NCBI GenBank assembly: GCA_963682055.1
Contig: OY821744.1
Location: forward strand, 9,278,835-9,342,834
DNA length: 64,000 nucleotides
Origin: Primula veris
Lineage: Eukaryota; Streptophyta; Magnoliopsida; Ericales; Primulaceae
Direction of reading: 5' to 3'
Positions 35,116-47,410 of this stretch are shown here, piece after piece; the stretch's first letter is position 1, and each line of letters begins with the position of its first letter. Both the position numbers and the translations under genes were made by a program. The notes under the pieces are model-generated. The model made no database searches, had not been told where the DNA came from, and saw nothing but the letters and a program-made list of their open reading frames with translations.

Positions 35116-38100
35116 TATTATAGCATAAGGAGGCTTCTTTTTAAATCCTAGAATGTGAGGATTAACTTTTCCCATCTATTATGCAAGGGTCTGATCGTGT
35201 ATGAAACGTCTAAACAATAAAACTCCCTTTCATCTCCATCTTTGGAAATATTTTAATGTCATACTTCTTGAAAATTATAGTGATAGATGATAGATAGATC
35301 ATTACTATATATCATCAGCATGTTTGGGTTGAGGAGAGTGCTAGTAGAGGAAAGTGAAAGAAGAAGTTTACTATTAGTAAGTTTCTGTATCAATTTTTTT
35401 TTTAAAAATTATGTGACCATAGAAATTACTAAGGATAGTTTGTTATTGTATCCAAATTTAGAATCACGGATCTGATAACAGTACTCTGGTAACAGTAACA
35501 TTCAAGTCCATGCATGTTGTAAGCACGAAGATTGTTGCCAATTTATTTTTTACTCGTGGTGAAGCTGGTGTATCACTAGTTGGAAACTGTGAGGCATGTG
35601 ATGGGTTAATCATTCTATTAGTTGCTGAGATTAGCTTAAGCATGTGGTTTGTAATGCTTCACGGTGGTGGTGTTTGTAAAAATTGTAACAATTGTAAGGG
35701 TAGTGTAGTGTAAGCTACATTATCCCACATCGGTAGTGTAAGCCTACCTTTGTGTTGTTTATAACTCTATAGGCACCCTCCCTCAGTTAACCGGTTTTCT
35801 AGGGTGAGTTCTACCTATGGGGTGGTTAACAGTGTTACACTTTTTTCTTAGGGGCTGTGTTGACATCGAAGTTTTACTTGGCAAAGAGAATTTAGTGATT
35901 TTTTTTTATTAAAATGGAGAATAATTATGTTAATACATAAGTAGTCTGACTGTCTAGTTTTTTTTTATTGTTTTTAAGGAATCATTTGTCCACTGATAAG
36001 TTTTCCATATTCAATGGTGTTATCATTAGGTTTTCAGATTTATAGGATAGTTTTGTTTTCATTCTCCTTCAATTTTTTTTTTCAGTTAATGAGTTATTTG
36101 GATGTTACTTTACAAATTATAACCTTCATTGGTTCAGGGAAATTGGTAGTTTTCGATAATTACTTAAAAATGCCCTGAAAAAATTAATATGTATTGACTT
36201 TTCAACCACAAACAAACGTTTTGGATTCCTAAAAAAGCAGCAAAATGATGGACACAGTGGAATAAAGGGAGTATTTTTAAGCAACTATTAGAGGCTCTAA
36301 CAGGGTGTTTAAGTTTGCCTCAAAGAAACCGTAGTATCTAAATTGTTGTTTCAGTTTTTGGTAAGTTTGGGTATTATAAATAGATGATGATGGTTTTGCA
36401 TCTGGTTAGGCACCAAGGCATAAGACACTAAGAAGAGCCTTGCATCTAGAAGGGAGCTTAGGCGAGAAGAGTTTAGATGTCACACCTTCAAACTCTTAGG
36501 CACGAGTTCAATTTTCTAAAACTTGAGATTTGCTTAGTCTAATTCACAAAACTTGAGAGGGAAGTTTCTGTAGTCCTACACATGTTAAAGTTAGGGATTC
36601 TTACCTTCCCAAAGAGAAGAGAGCAGGAAAGCCGAGAGCAGAGAGGCTGCGACGAATTGTAGAAAGCTTTATAAGAGAGAGGGGGGAGTTCGTTACCACT
36701 TGTTGCAAAGTGTTGGAAATAATTTGATATGACCAATTGTTGCCCAAGTTGATTAGTCCAAAGTTATATGTTCCGGCAATGCCGCTAAAAGGCCGATGTG
36801 GAATTTGTTAGGAAAAAAGCCTATATTTATTTAAACAAGAAAGCTTCCTGACATTAGTTCCTCAATAAGTTTCACCAGAGATGGTTTCCTTTCTGCTGTA
36901 TTCTTTGTAAATACTACAAGCCAAATCAAATCAACGATGCGATGCTAGATATTTTTCACTTTGTCCATATGCTTGTGGTTTATTGGGTACTCTTTCAAAA
37001 TCATTTTATTGACTTAAATGGGAAGGTTCTTATTGGTGCTACCTTTGAAGTGTATATAGGCTTCTGTTTAAATTACCCTAATCAATGTGTCTGGATAAGT
37101 TAAACGTGTCCAGAATACTTCTTTTTAACGGGATTTTTTATCGCTCTTAAGTATCGTACGGAAAAACTTTATCTACTAGGTGCTTAATTGTCACTGGTTT
37201 GCCTTCTCGACATGTGTAGATTTTCTTTTCTTTTCTAAAATCTCATGAGATATAAATACCAATTCGCACTTGAGATGCACATTTCTTTAGTGCATATATG
37301 GTTTGATTGAAAAAAATTTGTTACCTTGAAAGTTGGTTTTATTTTTTCTCATCTGCTTATAGACTTATAGTAAATGTTCTTGTTTTGTTTTTGGTGCTCA
37401 AAAACAAAGTTGATCTTTTAACTCTTCAAAGGTATGGGGTTCCACTTCATTCTCTACTCCAAATATTATTTGCAAATAAGGTTTTTATAATTTTATTCCT
37501 TGTGCAGATTTCTTCCTAGATGAGTGAAACTTTTTTTGAAGTCTGGTGATTCCTTTGAAGTTCTTGGGCCTCATGCAAACTGAGTATTTATATCTAAAGC
37601 AAAAAATGGCTGATTGTCTACAGTCTCCAGCTTCATAAATCTTCAAAAGCCTTGTTCCTTTTTCCTTTTCAAAACTATTTAGTGTTGGCTTTAATATTCT
37701 GTTTCTGCAAAAAAAAAAAAAAAGAGCACCAGAGTTGAGAGGAAGTACAATGAAAAATGCGTCTCTCCAGAAAATTTTAGAAGTTATTTGGTACTATTTT
37801 CTATATCGGCCTGTATGCTGTACTTTTAAGCTTAAGTTTGGTTTTAAATTAAATGTGAACTAATTTAACTATTAACTTTAGTTCTTTGCAACACTCGGTA
37901 TGCTATTGTTTCTTTATTTTTTCTTTTGACTTTAGAACACAAGATATTTACGTGGGGGTCTGAGGATTTGAAATAGATAAGATAAGTATACGTTTTGTAT
38001 TCGATTAAAATGGTTACTTATGCCTTGCATGCCTTCAAACAAAATGTGTTCAGCTGATTTTTTCAGTGTGCTATACAGTTAACCAGATTAAGTTCTCGCA

Positions 38101-40817
38101 TTTGCGTTCCTTTAAAGAACTTAGAGAAATTCTTTGTTTTTGTATTATTTCAGTTTTGGTCCAAAACTATCTGGTGGTGCCAACAATATTCCGTGTATTT
38201 TAAAAACTGGGTGTTCTTGAAAATATTATTTAGATTTGTTTGGCAACCTCCAACTGTTTCCAGCTTCCTGTTTAGATTTCAGGTATTTTTACCTTTTCCA
38301 GATAATTTTGATATTGTAACAAGGTCAAAAGAAACTGAAAAGTTCCATTGGCGGTTTGTTGCTGCTTCGTAATTCAAATTTCAAACCCAGCATTTACTAC
38401 AAAGTTGTCAAGAATAGGAAGCTTGCTATTACACTAGTTATGGACGCATGATCTTTGTTAGTTGTTCTTTTTTCATCAAATGGACGACATAGCTGCAAGC
38501 GCCAAATATATTTGTTGTCGAATTAAAAATTCTGTAGGGAAAAGAGAAAAAAGAACTATTGGATAACTTCTCCTTGGTCAAATTAATTTCATAATTGTAT
38601 ATTTTTTTCAATCCCATATATTTTCTTTTTCTCAAGCCTCTTCTAGGGACTTGTTTAGCCGATTTGCTTCTTAAAAGTAAATTAAAGTGGAAAAAAGGAA
38701 AACCAATTTCTTAGCCCTGTTCTCTTTAATCATAGCAAAAATACTTGGCCTTTTGGAATTAGGATTGTATTATGAAAAAATCACCCCTACAACAAATCAT
38801 TGTTTTTTAACCATCCTTGCCACAAACTGTGAATTTTCACTGCAACTTTACCATCAATTCTCTGTGATGATTCTGTTTGTTATGCTGTCTGAGATGACAA
38901 CTTCGAGATCTGAGTTGCTTGACAAAGCACCTTAGGAGGTAAATTGGTGGCTTATAGTAAATGTGTCTGGCGTGTTCCCCCGAAATTTGTCTTTCACCAT
39001 CATCACCGGTACCTTGCAAACAATATCAGTTAGATTCCGGTGAATGGAGGGGTATTTTATTTGAAATATCTATTTTTTGTTTTTGGTTCTTTTGTTGAGA
39101 ACTTTTTATTTATTTTTAGTTTAAATTTCTCTTCTAATTGGTGGTTGATGTGAATATTGGGCTGTGGATTAGTTGCCATTTGTTTCTACCTTTTATTTAT
39201 TGAATTTGTTTTCCATCCTTGCATCTTCTGTCCCTAAATATCTTGTTCTGGGTTTAATATACACATCCTCCTAATGCGCGTATCCTCGACATTCATCTTA
39301 TACCGCCTTTATATATTATTATACTTATAAACTCTTAGTTTAGTTCATGATATTGTGATAGCAGCATACACTTCATCTACTGGATGTGTAAATACATAGA
39401 ATTATAAAAACACACGAGTATGTTACATTATTTGTGGTGGTGGGAAAACTTCAGTTTCTGTAAAATGAAGGCTATTTGGAATCACACTGGAGTAAATTTC
39501 TGGAAACCTGTAAAAAGGTTCTCATTGAGGTATTTTCTTGTTATGAGTAACTAATATGAATCACGGAAATAATCTTTACGTAGTCTAATTATACGTGCAT
39601 ATTTGTTCCATTCCCAACGATGCAAAGATCCGACATACTTTCTTATTCTATTAACAACTTATATCTGTCTTCACTTTGTAACCAACAATGCATGGTACAA
39701 ATAATTTGTTATTACACTGGAGTTCTTGAAGAACTGTAAAAAACAGTCCCAAAAAGCGATTAAATTATAAAGCAAATGAAAAACTTGTGTAGAACAGTAG
39801 AACTGTTGTTTTATGCTAATCTGAGAATGAAATCAGGATGTTCAAAAACAGGAACAGGTGACAATCTAATGTTCTTTAGAGCTTAACAAGAATTGATATT
39901 GATTTGAGTTGAGTGAAACGTACGTGAGGGACCAAGGGTTGTTCTTGAGGAGCCGGGGTTGAATATGTTTTGCTTTGATGTACTTAAAAATCGCTATTTA
40001 GTAGGAAAACTTCATCTATGGGACCCTAGTTTCGCCATGAAGGCAAAAATCTCATGTACTATGATCAATTTGGGCAGTAAAACATCATGTAAGCTGCTCC
40101 ACTTAATGAAGCTGTTCCAGAAGTTGTCACATTCGTAGAGTATATCGAGACTCAGATTGAGCCAAAACAATTAGTAATACTTTTGTAAATGTATCTAAAT
40201 ATTGGCTTATCATATTTATACACAAGATTGAATTCAATTGAGAATTCAAAATAGTATGTCTAGAATGATTAGTACTCCAATATTTAATTGAATTCAATTG
40301 AATGTAATTGAATTCAAAATAGTAGTAGCTAATTCAACCTATCAAGCTTTTTAACTTGGAGCTAAAAAACACATTTGAACTTACCCTTGAATCTTGATCT
40401 AGACCATGACCAAATTTCGAGGAAACCCAAAATTTATTTATTTTTGGAAGGGAGAATTATTGATTAGTACATAAACCATCATAGCCTATCACAGCAGAAA
40501 ATCCTTGGCTTTCATAGTCCTTTTGTTACAGAGTTCTTTCTCAGTCCTATAATCTCTTCAAGATTTGTAATTATTTACTATAATGTTATGTATCAAAACT
40601 CAAAAGTTAGATTGACACTCAGTTTGCGAGTTCAGTTTAGAGTTTATATGGAATGTTCTGCTTTTTCATTATGTGGTGCCCTGCTCATACTTACAAACTG
40701 GTTGCAAATTCTAGTGCTGAGTCTGTAAACATAATTTTAGGTCAGGCCGTCACGGTAGAATGGATTTCAATCCAATATATTGCGGGTTCAGGATTTGTTG
40801 CATATTTATTAAGCATA
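35116..40817. other. Long intergenic region without recognisable genes
   Basis: Short ORFs only, none with a recognisable domain. Around 35,709-35,839 a segment starts TGTAAGCTACATTATCCCAC and ends GTGTTACA. It resembles short plant LTR-type repeats that contain a CCCACATCGG block, but it lacks a clear target duplication. I see nothing else. Confidence 0.45.
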
Positions 40818-41004
40818 CACTACAAAAAAATATGTCCAAATATGGACCATACAAGTGAGGGATCTTTTTGTACGGATTGTTTGGTGACGGACTTTGTGAG
40901 TGCTCTGTGACGGTTTAGTCAAACAACTTTGTGAGTGCTTGCTCAAAAGTGATAGTTTTGTAACAAATTTTGATAATTAAGTAAACCTACTTTCTTCTGT
41001 AGCG
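40818..41004. mobile_element. Possible degenerate CACTA-type MITE
   Basis: The left end CACTACAAAAAAA and the right end TTCTTCTGTAGCG are imperfect inverted copies (about 9 of 13). CACTACAAG-like ends mark the CACTA superfamily. There is no matching 3-bp duplication and the right end is mutated, so confidence is low. Confidence 0.3.
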
Positions 41005-41549
41005 GCATTTTGTAACTGTCGCTTTTAAATAATTAATCAAATGATTAATTTTTATAGACGCTCCATTGTGTTTGCCGCTTTTTCTTGATTTTTGAAATGT
41101 TTAATCCATTACTTAATCTAAAGCCGGTGATATTATCATGACAAGTTTTACTGCCTCATTCGTGTGACTGTTTCATCATTGACAATTAATATTTCATTCC
41201 TTTGGACCCTAGCTGAATGACTATTTTTCTACTTGGAAAGGAATGTAAGTAATAACTGAGCCACCATACATAAATTAAATGGTTTATACGTTGGACGACA
41301 ACTATTTTAATTCTCTGGTAGATTAATTCCTTTTGCTCACTAACAACTACACAAATGACAGTTCACAATCATTTAATTAAGTCGACACATTGGTCCAAAT
41401 ACAATGAAAAAGAACTATGACTTGTGATAAAACTAAATAATATCAGCCGGAAATATTTATATATTTTTAACAAAAAATATGCAACTAAGCTAGATATAGA
41501 AGTTCAAGAGGGATAGACAGTATAGAAGAAAGGAGGTTGCAAGACTAAA

Positions 41550-41715
41550 TTTTGGTCTTGCAAGGTCAAGAAAGAGCCTTACAAGACCAATATTAGGTCT
41601 TGCAAGATCAAGAAAGAGGTTAACAAGACAAAAATTAGGTCTTGCAAGGTCAAGAAAGTGGATCACTAGACAAAGGCTAGGTCTTGCAAGATCAAGGAGC
41701 GCTTGAAGAGTGATC
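41550..41715. repeat. 42-bp minisatellite, four units
   Basis: Units start AGGTCTTGCAAGGTCAAGAA and repeat every 42 bases about four times. Within a unit GGTCTTGCAAGG pairs with CCTTACAAGACC (11 of 12 positions), so each RNA unit could fold into a hairpin. Because 42 is a multiple of three, the minus strand also reads as a repeated FLDLARP peptide. Confidence 0.85.
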
Positions 41716-42758
41716 GGTCATCATGGATAGAAGTAGTAAGTTTAAGCTCAGGTAAGATAGTACCAAATCAACTTGAAAAATCCACAATAAAAGTCGCGGA
41801 AAGCTTTATGAATAGTGAATAAAGTATTTTCTTTCCCATGATATATGTTTAATTTTCCAATAGCGGGCCATGCGCTGCGATTTAGACATGGTTGGGGGAG
41901 ATCTGCAATCAAAATTAAGCATGTTATTCTAAATAACGAGGTTTTGAAGTTGCATGCATGTAATAAAAAGAATTAAATTAAACGAAATAAACTCATATCT
42001 TATTTGCTTTCCTAAGAAAATGTTATGAACATTGTGTTCTATGATTGTTGAGGACAATATTTCAACAAGTTTGCTCATAAGCTTGTGCATAAGAAACTGG
42101 TGGCAATATCTGATTGAATGGATCGTATTCAGAAATAGGAATCACTAGAGCCGGCTCTTTGGCTAGCCAAAGCACACAGTCTGCTTGGGTGACACCAAAA
42201 TAAAATAAAATTAAACATAGCTTTGAGTTTGGAACTCAATTTTATACATAGATGGATTGCATGTATAGGAACATAATTTACATATTGCACTCTATATAAA
42301 TATAGGTGATTCCTAACGTGGTTCTGTATACATATGAAAGTTCGACATGCAAATATATCACAGGGAAATTAGGTTAGAAGTTGTATGATCATTTGTGTAT
42401 ATTTTTTGGTACCTGCAGGTGTATAATCTTGTTGAGTTGTTAGGTTCCCGTTTATGGTATTCTCTTTCTTCATTGTGAAAGATGTGCATATACCTTAATT
42501 TTTACTCTTATATGGAAGGAGAAATGTAAAGTTAAAGGTGTTGTGTGTGAGAGATATATCTGGACCAATGAGGAAATTAAAAGCAATGAGGTATGGTTTT
42601 ATATAGGAGACGAGTTTGATAGTGACATTAAATATGAAAATATTAAGGCTCAAAGTAATATTAAAATCAAAAGGCTTCAAATTGAGACCATTGTTTTCCT
42701 TTCCTAAAAACCGGTATCAATGGCATGCTAGTTTTCTCTGAAATTTCAGGTTGTCTTA

Positions 42759-42990
42759 CCTCCGTTCCCATATAATTGTTCACTATGAAACTACATGTAA
42801 TTTTAATCGGCTTATAATTTGTATCAAATTTGGCGAAATGATTTTTTTTTAAATATAATCATAAATTTAAATATTTGAACTATATGATCAACTTTTAAAA
42901 TTTTTTATTCCGACAATTTTTATACAAATTCTTAACCGATCAAAATTGCACGTAATTTCGTAATGAACAATTTAATAAAAACGGAAGAAG
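42759..42990. mobile_element. Diverged Stowaway MITE
   Basis: Same family as 34,881-35,115: begins CCTCCGTTCCCAT, ends AACGGAAGAAG, flanked by TA, with the inner TGTAATTTTAATCGG arm inverted near the right end. It is more diverged than the first copy and abuts a TA microsatellite, as expected for a TA-targeting element. Confidence 0.75.

Positions 42991-43049
<59 letters not shown>
42991..43049. repeat. (TA)n microsatellite
   Basis: About 28 TA units in a row, starting at the right edge of the Stowaway element. Length is likely to vary between individuals or assemblies. Confidence 0.9.
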
Positions 43050-43051
<2 letters not shown>

Positions 43052-45324
43052 GTTGGTACATTTTCTTATCTACAGAATTTGTTGGTATACTATACATGTG
43101 CCTTTTGGTTTGCATCATTACCTTCATTTCTTGTGCCTAGCTCTATTTCTTTGACCGTGAATATTTGTATTTTTCTATAAATGTATCTTTAATTTACAAT
43201 TATGCCGTCTAGCCATAAAGTGTGGAAGATATGTTATATGTAGGAAATCTCTACGACCTAGGTTTGAACCAATTATAATACCACAAAAAAATATTGTCCT
43301 AAAGTATATGAGCATTTTGGCATGTATATCAAGTTTGTTATGTGGGGTTGATTTTATACCTTTTATTTTTCTCCATATGGTAGTACTCTACACTAATGAA
43401 CAAAGTAATACGGTTTTCTGTTCATCTTTGATGAAATATACCATTGCACAAGAAGTTGTGTAAGACTTTGGTGAGTGTAGATAATAAATTTCGTTGAGTT
43501 TATCGAGTCTTTAGATTATTTATTTGTAAACTCAAACAAATTTTGAGGTGCAATAGGATCTTCAAGTCCACCGGTGGAGCGAGCATTTTTCTAATATGAA
43601 GTTGCTAGATACAAAATGTTGTTTTTTTCGAGGCAGCAAAATAAAATAAAAATATGAATGTAATATTGAAAAAACATAGCATTTTTGTAAATTAATTGTT
43701 GGACCTAATCATGTATCTTTGTGCCCATGTTTCCAAAAGTCTCCTAATTATATGTGCTTCACAATATATTTGTATATGTTATCATGTAAACTAATTAGTC
43801 TTTGGCTCCCCAAAATCTCTATGTATTAATTAGTAGCTCGTAACACTCTTTCACTTTTATCACGCCATGGGGTTTGATACAAGTTAGTAGACAAAATAAC
43901 GAGGTAAAAACTACTTTTACTCGAACATAATTTCTCATACATAGATACTTGTCAAAGAAGATCAAATAAAATGTTTAATTTCAAGTTATGTGGTACCAAA
44001 TTGTTGGAAAGATTCAATTTGGCATTTGCGAGTAAAACTGTATGCAAAAGCATAACGCAGTAAGTTCTCTAAATTCTATTAAACGCAGAAATTCCCAATT
44101 GTTTAACAAGTTCCTTTTTCGTTACTTATTTAAAATTTTTCCTGAAGACCTTGCTCCTAGTTTTGATGGGATTGAAAACCATAGTTCTTTTTTAACCAAA
44201 GCCAAAACCCTATTGTATAAATTGAAAACATTTGTACTTTTTTATTGTATGTTATTTTAAACCAGAGCTTCTAAAATGTAAATGATAGATTTATGAGGGA
44301 GATTTCGAACTTATAATAAGCTTGGTTAAGCCGACGATTCCTTTTTTCAGCAATATATTTATTTATAGTACTTTGCCATGCCAGTTGTACAACTCGAGTG
44401 CAATTAAAATTATTCTTCTTAATTAATGATTCAGTAAACTACCTTGACCAAAAACCTCGGTTTTAGGTCATAGACCACGTAGAACATTCAAACAAAAGGA
44501 TGAAGGCAAGTCACACAAAGAATTAAAATGACAGTGTTACATTATTGAATTGAATTTTTTTATTTTTTGAAAACCAACAGGCTGGTCCAATACCAGAATG
44601 GATGAATGAATTAAAAAGCTATGGATTCTGTTGAGTGGAAGGGCAGCTAAGAATAAAAGTTGATATTCAACTTTGCATCTGATTAATATGATTTTGACAT
44701 GATTTGGAGCTATTAATAAACGTAAAAATACATATCGACCAGGCACCAGCATAACCGTCCACGCGCACACAAATGGAAGGAAGATCGAAAGAGAATGTAA
44801 TATTAAAGCTGTCAATTTTCTGGAGGAGAAAGCGACTATAACCTAAAATTTGTAACGTTTTGATAAGGACCTTCTTATATACGTTTTACTTGCTTATATG
44901 TGACTGTAACAAGTAGTTGTCTTCTTCTTTATTTCTCTTTATGTAGTGGACAATTATGAATTATCTTTATAGTTGTAGAGGTATATACAGGTGATATGGC
45001 TGCTAACGAGCCGAGCTCTTTCGGTTCGTTAAGGGCTGGACTCGTGATCATTCATTTATAAATCAACCAAGTATGAAAAAAAATATGGCTGGTTTGAGCA
45101 ATAGTTCGGCTCATCTGATTATATATATATAAGTAAATTTAAATGTGTGTGTGTATGTATAATATCCAAAAAAACAAATGCTCTATATATAAATAAAATA
45201 AATAAAAAATTGAGCTAGCCGAGTTTAACGAGTTTGGCTCATATCATAATTACATTTTAACTTATAAGTTAGGGACGGGGTTTGAACTTGTTTCTTTAAT
45301 TAAGCTAGTATGAGTCGAGTATTT

Positions 45325-46250
45325 TTATTATTATTATTATTAAAGAGGGATATTAGCCTCAAATTTTATTTCATCAAAGTATGGACCAAACCCAGTTACA
45401 ATCATTTGTAATAAACCAAAACGATAAGCTACAATCATACATCACCCTGCAAATCTTTGTAAAAACAAAAATAGTATATTTTTTTCCAGATATTTGTACT
45501 AGTACTAAAACATAGCAAAATACATGTAAAATAAGTAGTTTAACCTTAGCAACTTCCACTATCCACTATTTTTTTCGGAAATTAGTTAGCCCATACCAGT
45601 CCATCAGATAAGGACCAAAAATAGATTTAGGCAAGTCCTTTCGACTACAGTAATTTCCACGAATTTCCTTTAGCCCCATTTTCAAAATCAAGTCTGTTGT
45701 AACATTTTGCTCACGCCAAACATGAGAAAAAGTACAACCCACCAGACTAAAGAGCTTCAAAATGTCTTCTCACGCATTTAAGTAAGCAATGGGAATAAGG
45801 GAAACATTGGTAAACCATATATTTGCAATCGACTTCAACCATCACATTTTCTAAACTTAACGAATAGTAAAGTTACAGACCCACCAAGAGAGCTCCGAGC
45901 TCAGAATCCATTAAGCATACACCATCAAGATGAGTATAAAAAGATGCCAAATTTTTTTCCCTCTCATCTCTAATGATACCACCCCACCACTATTCTTCTT
46001 CGAAAATGCGCCATCGGTATTAAGGTTTAACGTTCCAGAAGGAGGGACTAACCATTTAACAGGAACATAAGATTTGTCTTTAAAAGGAATTGCTTCAAGT
46101 TTTAAATAAACCAAAACCAAGCTTTGAAAGGGTTTCATCACTTTTTCTGGCTTAATTTCAACATTCAATTCTAACATCCACTTCTTCACTTTAGCAATAA
46201 TACTATGAGCAAACAAGCATTTTGAGCAAACAAGCAAGCCCATCCGAGCT
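45325..46250 (-). mobile_element. 5'-truncated LINE with RNase H-like domain remnant
   Basis: On the minus strand 46,243-45,911 encodes a piece ending in the RNase H start VPPSGTLNLNTDGAFSKKN, with the catalytic Asp in NTDGA. A later piece (45,760-45,566) gives VWREQNVTTDLILKMGL, the conserved tail of plant non-LTR RNase H domains. The frame is broken between them. A 3' region follows and ends in a (TAA)-type tail at about 45,325-45,343. It is a dead L1-type remnant. Sequences with CGAG/CTCG motifs on both sides suggest it landed in another repeat. Confidence 0.7.
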
Positions 46251-46294
46251 GAGCCATGCTCGAGTCATTTGGAGACCTAGTAGGTGATCATCAC

Positions 46295-47109
46295 TAGGGG
46301 TGGGTTAGGGTCGGGATCCGACCCGCAAATGCTCAACTCGTATCCCGACCCAATTACTTTTGTAAGTGAAAAAAAAATCTCGATCCCAACCCGACTTTTT
46401 CGGGATGCCGTAGGGTCGGGATAAATTTATCCCGAATCTCCCGACATATTTTTTTATTTTACGACGACTTCATTTTTTATTAACAATTTTCATTTGAGAA
46501 TTCTAAACATTTTATTAACACGAAACATAATCTAGTTTAAAAATAACATTCCTAATAAAGGGAAAAAAAATTAACATGTAGTGAAAAAAATAGTATGAAA
46601 GTACAAATAATAGAGTAGATAAAAAAATTTATACGTTTTTTTTATCATATTCTTTTAGTATTTAGTTTTATTCACACAAACAACAATTATTATACTAAAT
46701 GAGATACATTATCATTATAATTTTTATAATCGAAAAATAATAATCATTTATCTTTTTTGAAAATAACAATATATTTTTTTAATTTAAGTATATTTTTTAT
46801 TTTAATAGTTTCATATATTCAAAACTATAAATTTATATTATACTTATATAATTATAACTAATATATAAAATAAAAAAGATTGTAGCTCATATGGTAGAAT
46901 GATTACATTGTATGCTAGATGTACAATGTTTGATTCTCATCACTTGTATTTGATATAAATTAAGTTATATTTTTATATAAAATATAAATTAATTTAAAAA
47001 TCGGGTCGGGTCGGAACACCCGACGAAATCAAAATTTTCATCCGATTCCGAAGTTTGTCGGGTCGGGACACGGGTCAGGTCGGGATTTCGGGATTTTTTT
47101 CCAGCCCTA
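46295..47109. mobile_element. Non-autonomous hAT element with 8-bp target duplication
   Basis: Ends TAGGGGTGG and CCAGCCCTA are inverted (8 of 9). The 8 bases ATCATCAC occur directly on both sides (46,287-46,294 and 47,110-47,117), the correct length for hAT. Subterminal regions hold many GGGTCGGGA/TCCCGACCC motifs in inverted arrangement. The interior is AT-rich, with no transposase. Intact duplication suggests a fairly recent insertion. Confidence 0.9.
46880..46945 (+). other. tRNA-like (pol III box) remnant inside the hAT element
   Basis: TAGCTCATATGGTAGA resembles an A box, and about 33 bases later TGTTTGATTC resembles a B box. The arms do not close into a full cloverleaf, so it is probably a tRNA- or SINE-derived relic rather than a tRNA gene. 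Confidence 0.35.
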
Positions 47110-47225
47110 ATCATCACCATCATCATGGCCTAGCTCATAAAGAAGAAAACGACGTTGATAAGATCCTTCCATTTAGCAGCACTTTAGGATCGCATAGCCT
47201 TTAAAGTTTAAAGTGAAGGGCGAGG

Positions 47226-47410
47226 TTCAAATGAGGAAAGGCTTACGGTGGATACCTAGGGACCCACAGAGGAAGGGCGTAGTAAGCGGCAAAATGATTC
47301 GGGGAAATGAAAATAAGCATAGATCCGGAGATTCCCGAATAGTTCAACCTTTCAAACTGCTACTGCATCTATGGGCAGACAAGAGACAACCTGGCGAACT
47401 GCAACATATT
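47226..47410 (+). other. Plastid 23S rRNA 5'-end fragment (nuclear plastid DNA insertion)
   Basis: The segment reads like the start of chloroplast 23S rRNA: TTCAAATGAGGAAAGGCTTA, then GTGGATACCTAGG, GGAAGGGCGTAGTAAGC, TAGATCCGGAGATTCCCGAA, GGGCAGACAAGAGACAACCT and GGCGAACTGCAACAT. Scattered substitutions and small deletions show it is an old, non-functional nuclear copy. A short ORF across it is not a gene. Confidence 0.85.

Larger units (their letters stand above)
41490..44860 (-). repeat. Paralogous segment A with 42-bp minisatellite
   Basis: Shares several blocks in the same order with 49,804-52,290: the 42-bp repeats, the flank GCTCAGGTAAGATAG plus following ~60 bases, a block around CAACTCAACAAGATTATAC (inverse strand, near 42,420), a block with CATAGACCACGTAGAAC near 44,465, and the block TGTCAATTTTCTGGAGGAG near 44,810. 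Potential minus-strand donors (GCAG|GTACC near 42,414) are shared with the other copy. It looks like a duplicated transcription unit. No conserved long ORF was found, so it may be non-coding. Confidence 0.45.

Noticed and set aside
35709..35839. Solo LTR starting TGTAAGC and ending GTTACA
   Set aside because: No flanking duplication and uncertain ends. Mentioned only in the intergenic entry.
44042..44260. 72-codon ORF MQKHNAVSSLNSIKRR
   Set aside because: No domain, not conserved in the paralogous segment, length expected by chance in AT-rich DNA.
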